From: Muribaculaceae bacterium
GTDB taxonomy: Bacteria > Bacteroidota > Bacteroidia > Bacteroidales > Muribaculaceae
NCBI GenBank assembly: GCA_029051525.1
Contig: JAIDKG010000063.1
Coordinates: 1 to 33,928, forward strand
Length of the DNA: 33,928 nucleotides
Direction of reading: 5' to 3'
In this document: positions 1 through 8,025 of the stretch, one piece after another
Layout: every line of letters starts with the position of its first letter
How positions within the stretch are numbered: the stretch's first letter is position 1
Position numbers and translations under genes: made by a program
The notes under the pieces: generated by a model
Seen by the model: the letters and a program-made list of their open reading frames with translations, nothing else
What the model was told of the DNA's origin: nothing
Database searches by the model: none

Positions 1-36
1 TACTGCTAACGCGGGAGAGTAGGTAATCGCCCCCTT
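1..36 (+). rRNA. rrf: 5S ribosomal RNA, 3' end only
   Basis: The first bases read TACTGC, a short variable stretch and GCGGGAGAGTAGGT, the conserved 3' part of bacterial 5S rRNA (loop E/helix IV and the closing strand). The rest of the gene lies to the left of the window. A strong terminator follows at once, as expected at the end of a 16S-23S-5S operon. The exact 3' end is estimated. Confidence 0.85.
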
Positions 37-42
37 AAGAGA

Positions 43-70
43 AAGCCGAGCTATTCAGCTCGGCTTTTTT
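43..70 (+). terminator. Intrinsic terminator of the rRNA operon
   Basis: A perfect 10-bp stem (AAGCCGAGCT / AGCTCGGCTT) with a 4-base loop is followed by a run of T. It lies directly after the 5S end. Confidence 0.9.
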
Positions 71-179
71 CATTTCCCCTGATATCCACCAGGTCCGCCT
101 CCTATCCGCACCCGCACCAAATTATTCATTAGATGTCGGAAGCCCGGAGATGGTCGCACCCGCACGTACGGTCGCGGCC

Positions 180-282
180 CAATGCTGTTAACTTAAGGGA
201 TTTTGCGATTCAAAGGTCTATTGAAAATCAAGCTTTTATAATAGCACGAAAGTTATTTTTTAGGCTTAAGTTAACAGCATTG
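180..282. mobile_element. MITE-like element with 18-bp terminal inverted repeats
   Basis: The ends are perfect inverted repeats (CAATGCTGTTAACTTAAG at 180-197 and its complement at 265-282) around an AT-rich core with no ORF. The same 10 bases, GGTCGCGGCC, lie directly outside both ends (170-179 and 283-292), like a target-site duplication. A third copy of the right end, one base different, is at 793-810 and is again followed by GGTCGCGGCC. The flanking match could instead reflect the surrounding repeat array, so the mobile reading is inference. Confidence 0.5.
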
Positions 283-446
283 GGTCGCGGCCTGCCGCGA
301 CCGCCTCCAAATCACTCATTCGATTCGGATGCAGGTGCTTAGACCTGGTCGCGGCAGGCCGCGACCGTACGTGCGCGACCGCCTCCAAATCATTCATTCG
401 ATTCGGATGCGGGTGTGTCGTGAGGTGGTCGCGGCAGGCCGCGACC
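283..446. repeat. Tandem array of an ~80-bp palindromic unit, copy block 1
   Basis: Units start at 283, 347 and 427 with GGTCGCGGC-(CT or AG)-GCCGCGACC, a 9-bp perfect stem with a 2-base loop. The unit at 347 continues with a CGTACGTGCGCGACC stretch and then the spacer CCTCCAAATCATTCATTCGA and a GGATGCGGGTG tail; the unit at 283 has the same spacer and tail without the CGTACGTGCGCG stretch. A degenerate unit can be traced at about 105-176. Confidence 0.7.
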
Positions 447-520
447 GTGTACCGTCGTCAGTCGCGGAGCGACTTCACTATATGTACTGTCATGGCGGGG
501 GCGACTGAGGGCTGAAAGTG

Positions 521-681
521 CAGTCGCTCCGCGACTGGTGATAGGGGGAGTCTGCCTTCCTCGCACTACTCGGGCTGACGCCCGAGCAGTACGAGGTTAA
601 TATGCAGTGCAGTCGCTCCGCGACTGAGGCTGCGCTCGGGGAGCCGGTATGCTGGTGGGTTGGAGACCCCCAGGACTGAAC
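521..681. repeat. Composite hairpin repeat (CAGTCGC family), locus 1
   Basis: CAGTCGC-TCC-GCGACTG palindromes at 521-537 and 610-626 are 89 bases apart. Between them is a 17-bp imperfect hairpin (559-575 with 580-596) with the loop TGAC. After the second copy comes a GGGTT-GGA-GACCC hairpin at about 652-673. The same order of modules returns at 12.6-12.8 kb. An inverted copy of the palindrome (AGTCGCGGAGCGACT) is at 460-474. Confidence 0.75.
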
Positions 682-810
682 AAATGTATCTGTTAAGACG
701 TTTATAATTGTAGATTTAGTAGCCATGGTCGGTAAAGTGTTGGTTCTAATTTATAACACATAACCGGCCATGGCCGTTTTTTATAACTTTGCCTTAAGTT
801 AATAGCATTG

Positions 811-969
811 GGTCGCGGCCGTACGTGCGCGACGCCCCTAATCATACTTTCGATGCGGATGCTGGTGTCGGGAGGTGGTCGCGGCAGGCCGCGACCGTAC
901 GTGCGCGTCGCCCCCAATCATACTTTCGATGCGGATGCCGGGTGCCCGGAGGTGGTCGCGGCCACATAC
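811..969. repeat. Tandem array of the ~80-bp palindromic unit, copy block 2
   Basis: Units start at 811, 877 and about 954 (the last cut short). Each begins GGTCGCGGC and shares the GTACGTGCGCG motif and an AATCATACTTTCGATGCGGA spacer. They are close relatives of the 283-446 block but more alike among themselves, which suggests local amplification. Confidence 0.65.
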
Positions 970-983
970 ACCACAACATACAC

Positions 984-1033
984 CACATACATCACATAAG
1001 TCACATCAGCATGTATTTTATGTGATGTATGTG
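984..1033. repeat. 16-bp perfect inverted repeat upstream of the DUF2723 promoter
   Basis: CACATACATCACATAA (984-999) and its exact complement (1018-1033) are separated by 18 bases. It ends 22 bases before the -33 box of the promoter at 1055-1085 and follows a CA-rich simple-sequence stretch. It could be an operator or a decayed palindromic repeat. Confidence 0.55.
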
Positions 1034-1054
1034 CGCACGGTCGTGAATTTCTAT

Positions 1055-1085
1055 TTTGGCAGGTGGGGATTTTTTGCTAAATTTG
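1055..1085 (+). promoter_or_regulatory. Bacteroidetes-type promoter of the first DUF2723 gene
   Basis: TTTG at 1055-1058, 19 bases, then TAAATTTG at 1078-1085, an exact TAnnTTTG. Transcription should start near 1090, leaving a leader of about 30 nt before the ATG at 1120. Confidence 0.7.
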
Positions 1086-1119
1086 TAGGTTAAATCGAAG
1101 ATTAGTCTTTTTTCGGATT

Positions 1120-4100
1120 ATGATAACCAAGAAGTATAACCTGGTCAATAATGTGGGAGGGTGGATTGTGTTTGCAATCGCACTTGTCACTTATTGGCTC
1201 ACTCTCGAACCGACAGCTTCTTATTGGGACTGCGGCGAGTTTATTATTCAGGCTGATAAGCTGGAGGTGGGGCACCCGCCGGGCAACCCGATCTTTATGC
1301 TTACGGCTCGTTTCTTTGCCAATTTCGCCCCCGATGCGCAGCATGTCTCTCTGATGGTGAATGCGATGTCGGGACTGCTGAGTGCACTCACTATCCTGTT
1401 GCTTTTCTGGACCATCTCGCATCTGGTGCGCAGATTGATTGTGGGCAATCCGGATTATTCGGTCGGTGCGATTCCCGCGCCTGTTGCCGATTGCTCGCAG
1501 GTGAGCAAGGGTAATGCGGAGTTGTCGCTCTGGCAGTATCTGGTGATTATGGGGTCGGCCGCTGTGGGTTCGCTGGCCTATTGCTGGTCTGATACTTTCT
1601 GGTTTTCGGCCGTGGAGGGTGAGGTGTATGCCTTCTCGAGCTTCTGCACAGCTCTGGTGTTCTGGCTGATTCTTAAGTGGGAGAATCGGGCTGATAATCC
1701 CGGTGCCGACCGCTATCTGGTGCTCATAGCCTATATCATCGGTGTGAGTGTGGCGGTGCATCTGCTGAATCTGCTCTGTATTCCGGCTATCGTGCTGGTG
1801 TATGTATACCGGAAGTATCAGAATATGAATCTTGTGAAGTCGCTGTTGGCGCTGGTTGTGTCGTTTGTGATTATCTTCCTGGTGCTTTACGGTCTTGTGC
1901 CGGGCTTCATCAAGGTGGCACAGCAGTTTGAGCTGCTCTTCGTGAATTCCTTCCATGCTCCCTTCAATACGGGTGCGATTGTGTATGCCTTTGTGGCACT
2001 GGTGGTGTTTGGCTTCGCTCTCTATGAGATCGGCGCCTCTCGCAGCGACAAGGTGGCTCGTCTGGGCTTCCTTCTGGCTATCACCATCTCCGGTATGCTT
2101 TTTATCGGCGACAGCGCTTGGGTGGGCTGGGTGCTCACGGCGCTCCTTGCGGCATATCTCTTCACAAAATTCGGTCGCTCGCTGAGTCGCCGTGTGATGA
2201 GTGTGATCATGTGGAGCGTGGCGATGATATTCGTGGGCTACAGCAGTTATGCTTTGATCTTGATTCGATCATCGGCCGACACTCCGATGAATCAGAACTC
2301 CCCCGATAATGTATTCGATCTTGCCTCCTATCTGAACCGTGAGCAATACGGTGAGACACCGCTCCTCTATGGTGAGACCATGTATAGCTCGCCTCAGCGC
2401 ATCGTGGGCGACTACGACAGCGAGAATCTGGGCGAGTGGCCCGACGGCACACCCGCCACACTGCTGCGTCCGCGCTACATAGGCAGCGTGGTGGATGGCG
2501 GCAAACCTCTCTATGCAAAAGGTGTGGAGGGAGCCGAGCCTCATTCCGAATATAATCTCCTTTCCGTAAGCGAGCAGCAGCGCAATGCCGAGCTTGCCCA
2601 TCGCGGCGGCGACTACTATGTGATGAAGGATCATAAGCCCGAGGCAAAGATGAATCCCGAGCTCAATATGCTCTTCCCGCGTCTATACAGCAGGCAGCAT
2701 GCATCGCTCTATGCCAACTGGGTGCGTCTCGACACGCTGCCCGACCAGCTTGTGGCCATCTCAGCCATCGACAGCCGCACCGGCGAGGAAGTGCCCGAGC
2801 TCAATATCAGTGGTCAGCCTGAGATCAACCAGATGACCCAATCGGTCTACTATCCCCAGAAATATGCCTTCAAGCCCTCCTTCGCGCAGAATCTGGCATA
2901 CTTCTTCAACTATCAGCTCAACCACATGTACCTGCGCTACTTCATGTGGAACTTCGCCGGGCGCCAGAACGACGTACTCAACCAGGCTGGCGAACTCGAT
3001 GCAGGCAACTGGGTATCCGGTATCCCCTTCATCGACAATCCCCGCCTTGGCGACCAGTCGCTGCTCCCCGACGACCTCGGGAGGGATAATCCCGGTCATA
3101 ACGTATACTTCATGCTGCCGCTCATACTGGGTCTGATCGGTCTGGTATGGCAGTCGTTTGCCGGCAAGCGGGGCATCGAGCAATTCTGGGTGGTATTCTT
3201 CCTCTTCTTCATGACGGGTATCGCCATTGTGCTTTACCTCAACCAGACTCCGGGGCAGCCGCGTGAGCGTGATTATGCCTTTGCCGGATCCTTCTATGCC
3301 TACGCTATCTGGATCGGCATGGGTGTGGCCGGACTTTACGCCATAGTGGCCGGGCGCCTGCGCAATCAGAAGCAGCGCACGGTAGCCGCCGGTGCCGCAG
3401 TGGTGCTGGGGCTTGTGATACCGGTGCAGATGGTGTCGCAGACCTGGGACGACCATGACCGCTCCGGCCGCTATGCAGCCCGCGACTATGCCATCAACTA
3501 TCTCGAGAGTCTCGAACCCAATGCCATAGTATTCTGCAACGGCGACAACGATACATTCCCCCTCTGGTATGCTCAGGAGGTGGAGGGTGTGCGCCCCGAT
3601 GTGAGAATCATCAACCTCAGCTACCTCACCTCCGACTGGTATGCCAACCAGCAGCGCATGCAGAGCTACGAGGGTGCACCGGTCGACTTCACCTCCACCC
3701 CCGACCAGATAGCCTACGGCCTGATGGATGTGACAGTGCTCCCATACGCCAACGAGAGTCCCGCCGACCTGCTGAGCAGTCTTAAACTCCTATTCGAGGG
3801 TAAGACAATCGACGAAGGCTCCGGCTATCGCCAGCTCGCCTCCTCGGTAGTCAAGATACCGGTCGACAAAGAGGCTGTTGTGGCCCGTGGCCTCGTGGCC
3901 CCGAAGGATACTGCCGACATCGTGGATGAGATTGTGGTGGATCTCGGCAATACCACAGCCTATCGCAAGAAGGGCTACCTGGCTCTGGGCGAAGTGCTGA
4001 TGCTCGATATCATCGCCACCAACGCCGCCAAGGGTTGGCCGCGTCCCATCTATTGGTGCTCCACCGTGGGTGATGAGTATCACCTCGGTCTGACCGACTA

Positions 4101-5064
4101 TCTGCGCACCACCGGCATGACGCATCAGCTCGTGCCCACCATGCAGGCCGGCAAAGCGGCCCGCACCGATCGCGCCTATCCTGTAATCACACAGAAATAC
4201 CGCTTCGGCGGCGCCGATGCCGAGGGTCACACCCCCTACTTCGACGAGACTGCGCGCCGCATGCTCTTCTCCGTGCGCAACTCCATCGTAGAGACAGCCA
4301 GCCAGCTCCTCTACGAGGGTGACCGCTACCTGGCCGCCGGCGACACCGCCGCCGCCCGCCGCGAATACGCCCGCTCTGTAGAGCTCCTTGACATCATGAT
4401 GAGCCGTACCCCCGAGCGAGTGGGACGCATCGACATGTATCTCGGTCTGACCACCGCGCAGATCTACTGCGAGATAGGCAAAGAGATCGGCGACAAGGCT
4501 CTCACCGCCAAAGGTCTTTCGCTTCTTGAGCATCTCATGGAGCAATATGCGCAGTATACGCGTTATAACGCCATGATGGTATCGCTCTTCTACTCCCCCT
4601 CGCTCACCTACGACTCCAAGCTCGCTCCCTATCAGTACTACCGCATGGTGGAGCTCTTCGAGGAATATGGTGGCGACAAGAAGCGCTGCGAACAGCTCAT
4701 AGCCCTCACCGGCCTCGACCGCGAGACGCTGCGGAAATACTACGATCTCTACACCAGTCCCTCCATGGGGGCCTCCGGGGCCTCCCAGGGTGAGCTCTCG
4801 GCGGCAGATGCCGCCGACGAACTCTCCAAATACTGCGAGATCGCCAACCACCTCAGCACCCTCCCCGCCGCCGAATATAGCGCCGCGAGCGACGATGAGC
4901 GCTACATCGACTCCATGCTCTACGCCCTTCTCGAGCAGTTTGAGCCCGAGCAGGAGACCCTGCGCCTGCTGCAGGCCAACGAGCACTGGCAGCGCCTCGA
5001 CCGCGAGCGTTCGCGTAGGCTATTCGAGGAGTTCAAGGCCAACCATCCCGAGATGTATCAATGA
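1120..5064 (+). CDS. DUF2723 family polytopic membrane protein, large form (putative GT-C-type glycosyltransferase)
   Basis: This 1314-aa inner-membrane protein belongs to the Bacteroidetes DUF2723 family, also annotated as glycosyltransferase family 117. The N-terminal half is a series of hydrophobic helices. A conserved signature begins in the first loop: LEP (29-31), WDCGEF (36-41) and GHPPGNP (51-57), with acidic residues placed as in GT-C enzymes. A second conserved block is NGDNDTFPLW near 807-816. The C-terminal ~300 residues are soluble, helical and Ala/Glu-rich, and may form TPR-like repeats. A consensus promoter lies 35 bases upstream, and the deacetylase start codon overlaps the stop codon. 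Substrate and acceptor are unknown; a role in protein or envelope glycosylation is inferred from the family. Confidence 0.9.
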   Translation: MITKKYNLVNNVGGWIVFAIALVTYWLTLEPTASYWDCGEFIIQADKLEVGHPPGNPIFMLTARFFANFAPDAQHVSLMVNAMSGLLSALTILLLFWTISHLVRRLIVGNPDYSVGAIPAPVADCSQVSKGNAELSLWQYLVIMGSAAVGSLAYCWSDTFWFSAVEGEVYAFSSFCTALVFWLILKWENRADNPGADRYLVLIAYIIGVSVAVHLLNLLCIPAIVLVYVYRKYQNMNLVKSLLALVVSFVIIFLVLYGLVPGFIKVAQQFELLFVNSFHAPFNTGAIVYAFVALVVFGFALYEIGASRSDKVARLGFLLAITISGMLFIGDSAWVGWVLTALLAAYLFTKFGRSLSRRVMSVIMWSVAMIFVGYSSYALILIRSSADTPMNQNSPDNVFDLASYLNREQYGETPLLYGETMYSSPQRIVGDYDSENLGEWPDGTPATLLRPRYIGSVVDGGKPLYAKGVEGAEPHSEYNLLSVSEQQRNAELAHRGGDYYVMKDHKPEAKMNPELNMLFPRLYSRQHASLYANWVRLDTLPDQLVAISAIDSRTGEEVPELNISGQPEINQMTQSVYYPQKYAFKPSFAQNLAYFFNYQLNHMYLRYFMWNFAGRQNDVLNQAGELDAGNWVSGIPFIDNPRLGDQSLLPDDLGRDNPGHNVYFMLPLILGLIGLVWQSFAGKRGIEQFWVVFFLFFMTGIAIVLYLNQTPGQPRERDYAFAGSFYAYAIWIGMGVAGLYAIVAGRLRNQKQRTVAAGAAVVLGLVIPVQMVSQTWDDHDRSGRYAARDYAINYLESLEPNAIVFCNGDNDTFPLWYAQEVEGVRPDVRIINLSYLTSDWYANQQRMQSYEGAPVDFTSTPDQIAYGLMDVTVLPYANESPADLLSSLKLLFEGKTIDEGSGYRQLASSVVKIPVDKEAVVARGLVAPKDTADIVDEIVVDLGNTTAYRKKGYLALGEVLMLDIIATNAAKGWPRPIYWCSTVGDEYHLGLTDYLRTTGMTHQLVPTMQAGKAARTDRAYPVITQKYRFGGADAEGHTPYFDETARRMLFSVRNSIVETASQLLYEGDRYLAAGDTAAARREYARSVELLDIMMSRTPERVGRIDMYLGLTTAQIYCEIGKEIGDKALTAKGLSLLEHLMEQYAQYTRYNAMMVSLFYSPSLTYDSKLAPYQYYRMVELFEEYGGDKKRCEQLIALTGLDRETLRKYYDLYTSPSMGASGASQGELSAADAADELSKYCEIANHLSTLPAAEYSAASDDERYIDSMLYALLEQFEPEQETLRLLQANEHWQRLDRERSRRLFEEFKANHPEMYQ

Positions 5065-5693
5065 GCTGGCTTGAGCGCCCGCCCCGATTCTTCCGTTGGC
5101 TCGTGCCGGGAGGGGAATTCCGCCTGTCGGCCACCCCTCCCGGAGCGGCCGGCGAAGAGAAGAGGGTATATCTTACCTTCGACGACGGCCCGATACCCGA
5201 AGTCACCCCATGGGTGCTTCAGCTTCTGGACCGCTATGGTATAAAGGCCACCTTCTTCATGGTGGCCGACAATGCCCGGCGTTATCCCGAGGTATGTGAG
5301 ATGGTGCGCGAGCGAGGTCACCGCATTGGCAACCATACCTTCCATCATCTGCAAGGGGCCAGGGTAAGCACCCGGCGCTACCTGCGCGATGTGGCCGAGG
5401 CCGATCGAGTGCTGCACACCGACCTCTTCCGTCCGCCCCACGGATGGCTCCGCCCGCGCCAGGCGCGGGCATTGCGTCGCCGCTACCGGATTGTGATGTA
5501 CGACCTCGTGACGCGCGACTACAGTCACCGCCTTGATGCAGCCGAGGTGTTTGGAAATGTGCGGCGATATGCCCGTCCGGGTGCGATAATCGTGTTTCAC
5601 GACTCGCTCAAGTCATGGCCTCGACTGCGCGAGGCGCTTCCGCAGTCGATAGAATGGCTCATCTCCCGAGGCTATACCTTCCATCCCTTATAG
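5061..5693 (+). CDS. Polysaccharide deacetylase family protein (NodB homology domain)
   Basis: This 210-aa protein has all the main motifs of carbohydrate esterase family 4: TFDDGP (39-44, with metal/catalytic Asp 41-42), HTFHH (92-96, metal-binding His92 and His96), RPPHG (124-128), a D-Y motif near 153-154 and VFHDS (178-182, His180). Such enzymes remove N-acetyl groups from GlcNAc-type sugars with a divalent metal. There is no clear signal peptide, so it may act in the cytoplasm or at the inner face of the membrane. Its ATG overlaps the DUF2723 stop (ATGA), which points to translational coupling and a shared envelope-glycan job. The substrate cannot be told from sequence. Confidence 0.9.
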   Translation: MSWLERPPRFFRWLVPGGEFRLSATPPGAAGEEKRVYLTFDDGPIPEVTPWVLQLLDRYGIKATFFMVADNARRYPEVCEMVRERGHRIGNHTFHHLQGARVSTRRYLRDVAEADRVLHTDLFRPPHGWLRPRQARALRRRYRIVMYDLVTRDYSHRLDAAEVFGNVRRYARPGAIIVFHDSLKSWPRLREALPQSIEWLISRGYTFHPL

Positions 5694-5748
5694 CAAGGAG
5701 CGGGAAGCGGCAGTCCGGAAGTTGGCAATATATGTAAGACTACATGAG

Positions 5749-5783
5749 GGAGCGCGGAGATAGAATAGATATCTCCGCGCTCC
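5749..5783. other. Perfect 14-bp stem-loop between deacetylase and epimerase genes
   Basis: GGAGCGCGGAGATA (5749-5762) pairs perfectly with 5770-5783 around a 7-base loop. No T-run follows on the plus strand; the downstream sequence is A-rich. It may stop transcription, protect an mRNA end or act as a processing site. Confidence 0.6.
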
Positions 5784-5805
5784 AATCAGAAAAATAAAAA
5801 GAAAA

Positions 5806-6816
5806 GTGGAGAAAGTATTAGTGGTAGGAGCCGGCGGATTTGCCGGCGGATTCATCGTCGAGGAGGCTCTCCGCCGCGGCTACGAAGTGTGGGCCGGCAT
5901 CCGGGAGAGCACCTCTCGCAAATATCTCACCGATGAGCGTATACACTTCGCCATCTTCGACTTCGATGCCGAAAGCCCCGTGGAGGCTCTCGCCGCCTCG
6001 CTGCGCGACTCAGCTCCCGAAGGGGGCTGGGACTGGATTGTCTACAACCTCGGCGCCACTAAATGTCTCCGCTTCTCCGACTTCTCCCGCATCAACTGCG
6101 ACTATCTGCGCCATTTCATCGGTGGCCTGAAGCTCGCCGGGCTCATGCCCCGCAAATTCCTCTATATCTCCTCCCTCTCAGCCATGGGCCCCGGAGCGAA
6201 GCGGAGCTACGAGCCCTTCACCGAGGGGATGGTGCCCCAGCCCAATACCCGCTACGGCACCTCCAAGCTCAAAGCCGAGATGGAACTCCAGATGCAGGGT
6301 GTGCCCTACATCATATTCCGCGCCACCGGTCTCTACGGGCCGCGCGACCACGACTACTTCCTCATGTTTGAGTCGATCTGCAAGGGCTTCGACTTCTCGG
6401 TGGGGTTCCGCCGTCAGCAACTCACCTTCCTCTACATCACCGACCTCGCCGAGGCAATCTTCGATGCCCTCGAGAAGGCCCCGACAGGTGAGGTATATAA
6501 TGTGGCCCATCCGCAACCCTACACCCAGAGCGAATTCCGGCGTCTGGCCATGGCCGAGATGGGGAAGCGCCTCGTGGTGCCCCTGCGCGTGCCGCTGTGG
6601 GGGCTGAAATGCGTATGCAGCGTGGCCGAGAAAATCGGTGCCGCCAAAGGGAAGCCCTCCACGCTCAACAGCGACAAATACAACATCCTTGCCCAGCGCA
6701 ACTGGAATGTGAGTGTAGAGAAGGCCGCGGCTCATTTCGGGTTTGCCCCCCGCGTAGATCTACGCGAGGGGATCCGCCTCAGTGTGGAATGGTATAAGAA
6801 AGAGGGATGGCTGTGA
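5806..6816 (+). CDS. NAD-dependent epimerase/dehydratase family protein (extended SDR)
   Basis: This 336-aa protein has a Rossmann N-terminus, VVGAGGFAGG (Gly8, Gly11 and Gly14 of GxxGxxG), and the SDR catalytic pair Tyr150-xxx-Lys154 in YGTSKLK, with a Ser-rich strand (YISSLSAMG) before it. Family members convert nucleotide sugars or reduce related substrates; this subgroup is common in Bacteroidales and its substrate is not assigned. The start is a GTG, directly before the Rossmann strand; no earlier in-frame start fits. The gene overlaps the DUF4271 gene by 10 bases, so the two are probably co-translated. Confidence 0.88.
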   Translation: MEKVLVVGAGGFAGGFIVEEALRRGYEVWAGIRESTSRKYLTDERIHFAIFDFDAESPVEALAASLRDSAPEGGWDWIVYNLGATKCLRFSDFSRINCDYLRHFIGGLKLAGLMPRKFLYISSLSAMGPGAKRSYEPFTEGMVPQPNTRYGTSKLKAEMELQMQGVPYIIFRATGLYGPRDHDYFLMFESICKGFDFSVGFRRQQLTFLYITDLAEAIFDALEKAPTGEVYNVAHPQPYTQSEFRRLAMAEMGKRLVVPLRVPLWGLKCVCSVAEKIGAAKGKPSTLNSDKYNILAQRNWNVSVEKAAAHFGFAPRVDLREGIRLSVEWYKKEGWL

Positions 6817-7883
6817 GTCTGCTTACCCTCATACCCACTCCCGGCGCAGGCACTCCCCCCTCCGCCTCCCGGCCTACAGCCCCCTCGAGGGCTGCGGTGC
6901 CCTCCAACGTGGTAGAGGCCAACCAGCCCATACCCGATCCCTCCGACAGCATCATCGACGGTGCCGAACACTATCACGCCGTGATGCAGCAGGAGGCAGC
7001 CCGCGAGGCGGCCCGCGAGGCAGCCCGGCCATTCGGTCCATGGGCCAATGCCTACCACCTTCCTGCCGACAGTCCGCTGCTCGACACCGCCCCCAAAGAT
7101 ACCCTCTACTACATCCTGCTCGAGCCCGAGACCACCTACGAGCTCCAGCCGCCGGTCCGCGATACGTCGGGACCCGACATCATGTCGTGGATTCTCACCG
7201 CCCTCACGCTCCTCTTCATCGTGGTGGCCATCCGCTTCAGGAGCAATTCGAAATATCTCTCGGCCATGTTTCGCGATGCCGTCGAGGTGCGCGAGCGCCG
7301 CAACGTATTCGACGATACCGTGCGCGAAGACTCCTTCATGATCATTCTCAACGCCCTCTGGTGCCTGTCGGTGGGAGTGCTGCTCTACACCACAGTGCAA
7401 TTCTCGGCCGGCGACCCCTTCATCGGCGAGCGTCTGCGTCAGGCCGGACTCTCCGGGCTTCCTCCCGGCGGCTTCTCCGCCTCGCAGGCACCGCTCGGCA
7501 TGGGGATATCGATTGGAGTGGCCATCGTGTGGCAGCTCATGATGATCACACTCTATGCCGTGGTGGGGCGCGTATTCAGCGATGCGCGCCATGCGCGCAT
7601 GTGGGTGAGCGGATATCTCTCCGTGAGCGGCCTCTCCACGCTCATCTTCTTCCCCCTCGCGCTGCTCGCCATCTGCTATCCCGGCGACCGCACATCACTG
7701 CTCTGCGTGGCCTTGGGAGGCTTTATTATTGCCAAACTGATATTTATTATAAAGGGATTCCGCATTTTCTTTAAGGAAGTTACCTCTTGGTTGCTTTTTT
7801 TGTACTATCTTTGCAGTTTGGAAATCGTACCGCTCGTTCTGCTTTATGTGGCCACTCTACTGTTGTGTGCAACTATCCTTTGA
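6807..7883 (+). CDS. DUF4271 family integral membrane protein
   Basis: This 358-aa protein has a Pro/Ala-rich N-terminal ~110 residues followed by about six hydrophobic segments, such as IMSWILTALTLLFIVVAI, FMIILNALWCLSVGVLL and SLLCVALGGFIIAKLIFI. The C-terminal KGFRIFF and LFLYYLCSLEIVPLVLL stretches fit the DUF4271 family, which is found in Bacteroidetes next to hemD. The function of the family is not known. The ATG lies inside the end of the epimerase gene. The last ~80 bases also contain a promoter-like TATCTTTG that may serve hemD. Confidence 0.82.
   Translation: MAVSLLTLIPTPGAGTPPSASRPTAPSRAAVPSNVVEANQPIPDPSDSIIDGAEHYHAVMQQEAAREAAREAARPFGPWANAYHLPADSPLLDTAPKDTLYYILLEPETTYELQPPVRDTSGPDIMSWILTALTLLFIVVAIRFRSNSKYLSAMFRDAVEVRERRNVFDDTVREDSFMIILNALWCLSVGVLLYTTVQFSAGDPFIGERLRQAGLSGLPPGGFSASQAPLGMGISIGVAIVWQLMMITLYAVVGRVFSDARHARMWVSGYLSVSGLSTLIFFPLALLAICYPGDRTSLLCVALGGFIIAKLIFIIKGFRIFFKEVTSWLLFLYYLCSLEIVPLVLLYVATLLLCATIL
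7787..7813 (+). promoter_or_regulatory. Possible hemD promoter inside the DUF4271 gene
   Basis: TATCTTTG (7806-7813) is an exact TAnnTTTG match and has TTG at 7787-7789, 16 bases upstream, which is shorter than usual. Transcription from here would give hemD a leader of about 200 nt. The bases also encode conserved DUF4271 residues, so the match may be chance. Confidence 0.35.
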
Positions 7884-8025
7884 TTCAGCTGTTATAACAG
7901 TAAGCGACACGTAGCTCCGCGCGAGTATGGCTCCTGTCTGTAAGGCAGCCGGAAAGTTGCCGGAATCTGAAAAAATAGAAATCCTCTCTACTCGGAATGA
8001 ACATTACATCCCGTTCACTGTAACA

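Larger units (their letters stand above)
71..1054. repeat. Gene-free, repeat-rich intergenic block after the rRNA operon
   Basis: This stretch of about 1 kb has no credible gene. It holds a MITE-like element, two short arrays of an ~80-bp unit built on GGTCGCGGC-AG-GCCGCGACC palindromes, an ~89-bp hairpin unit built on CAGTCGCTCCGCGACTG, and a 16-bp inverted repeat next to the DUF2723 promoter. The short frames that cross it are made of repeat sequence and change when the repeat is inverted, so they are not called as genes. Confidence 0.8.

Noticed and set aside
283-953. CRISPR array
   Set aside because: Repeats are spaced at about 65-80 bases but the 'spacers' are themselves repeated, the palindromes vary in length, and no cas gene is present.
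133-999. Several overlapping small open frames on both strands in the post-rRNA block
   Set aside because: They run through palindromic repeat units, have no start context or domain, and the same peptides (for example SPTHQHT and VGRRPTG types) reappear wherever the repeat occurs, in either orientation.
3790-4986. 398-codon open frame antisense to the first DUF2723 gene
   Set aside because: It is a shadow of GC-rich third positions in a conserved gene; its peptide is low in complexity (Gly/Val/His/Glu) with no family match that I know.
7927-8025. N-terminal extension of HemD by 33 residues
   Set aside because: The extra residues do not resemble the HemD fold; the internal ATG at 8026 begins the usual first strand.
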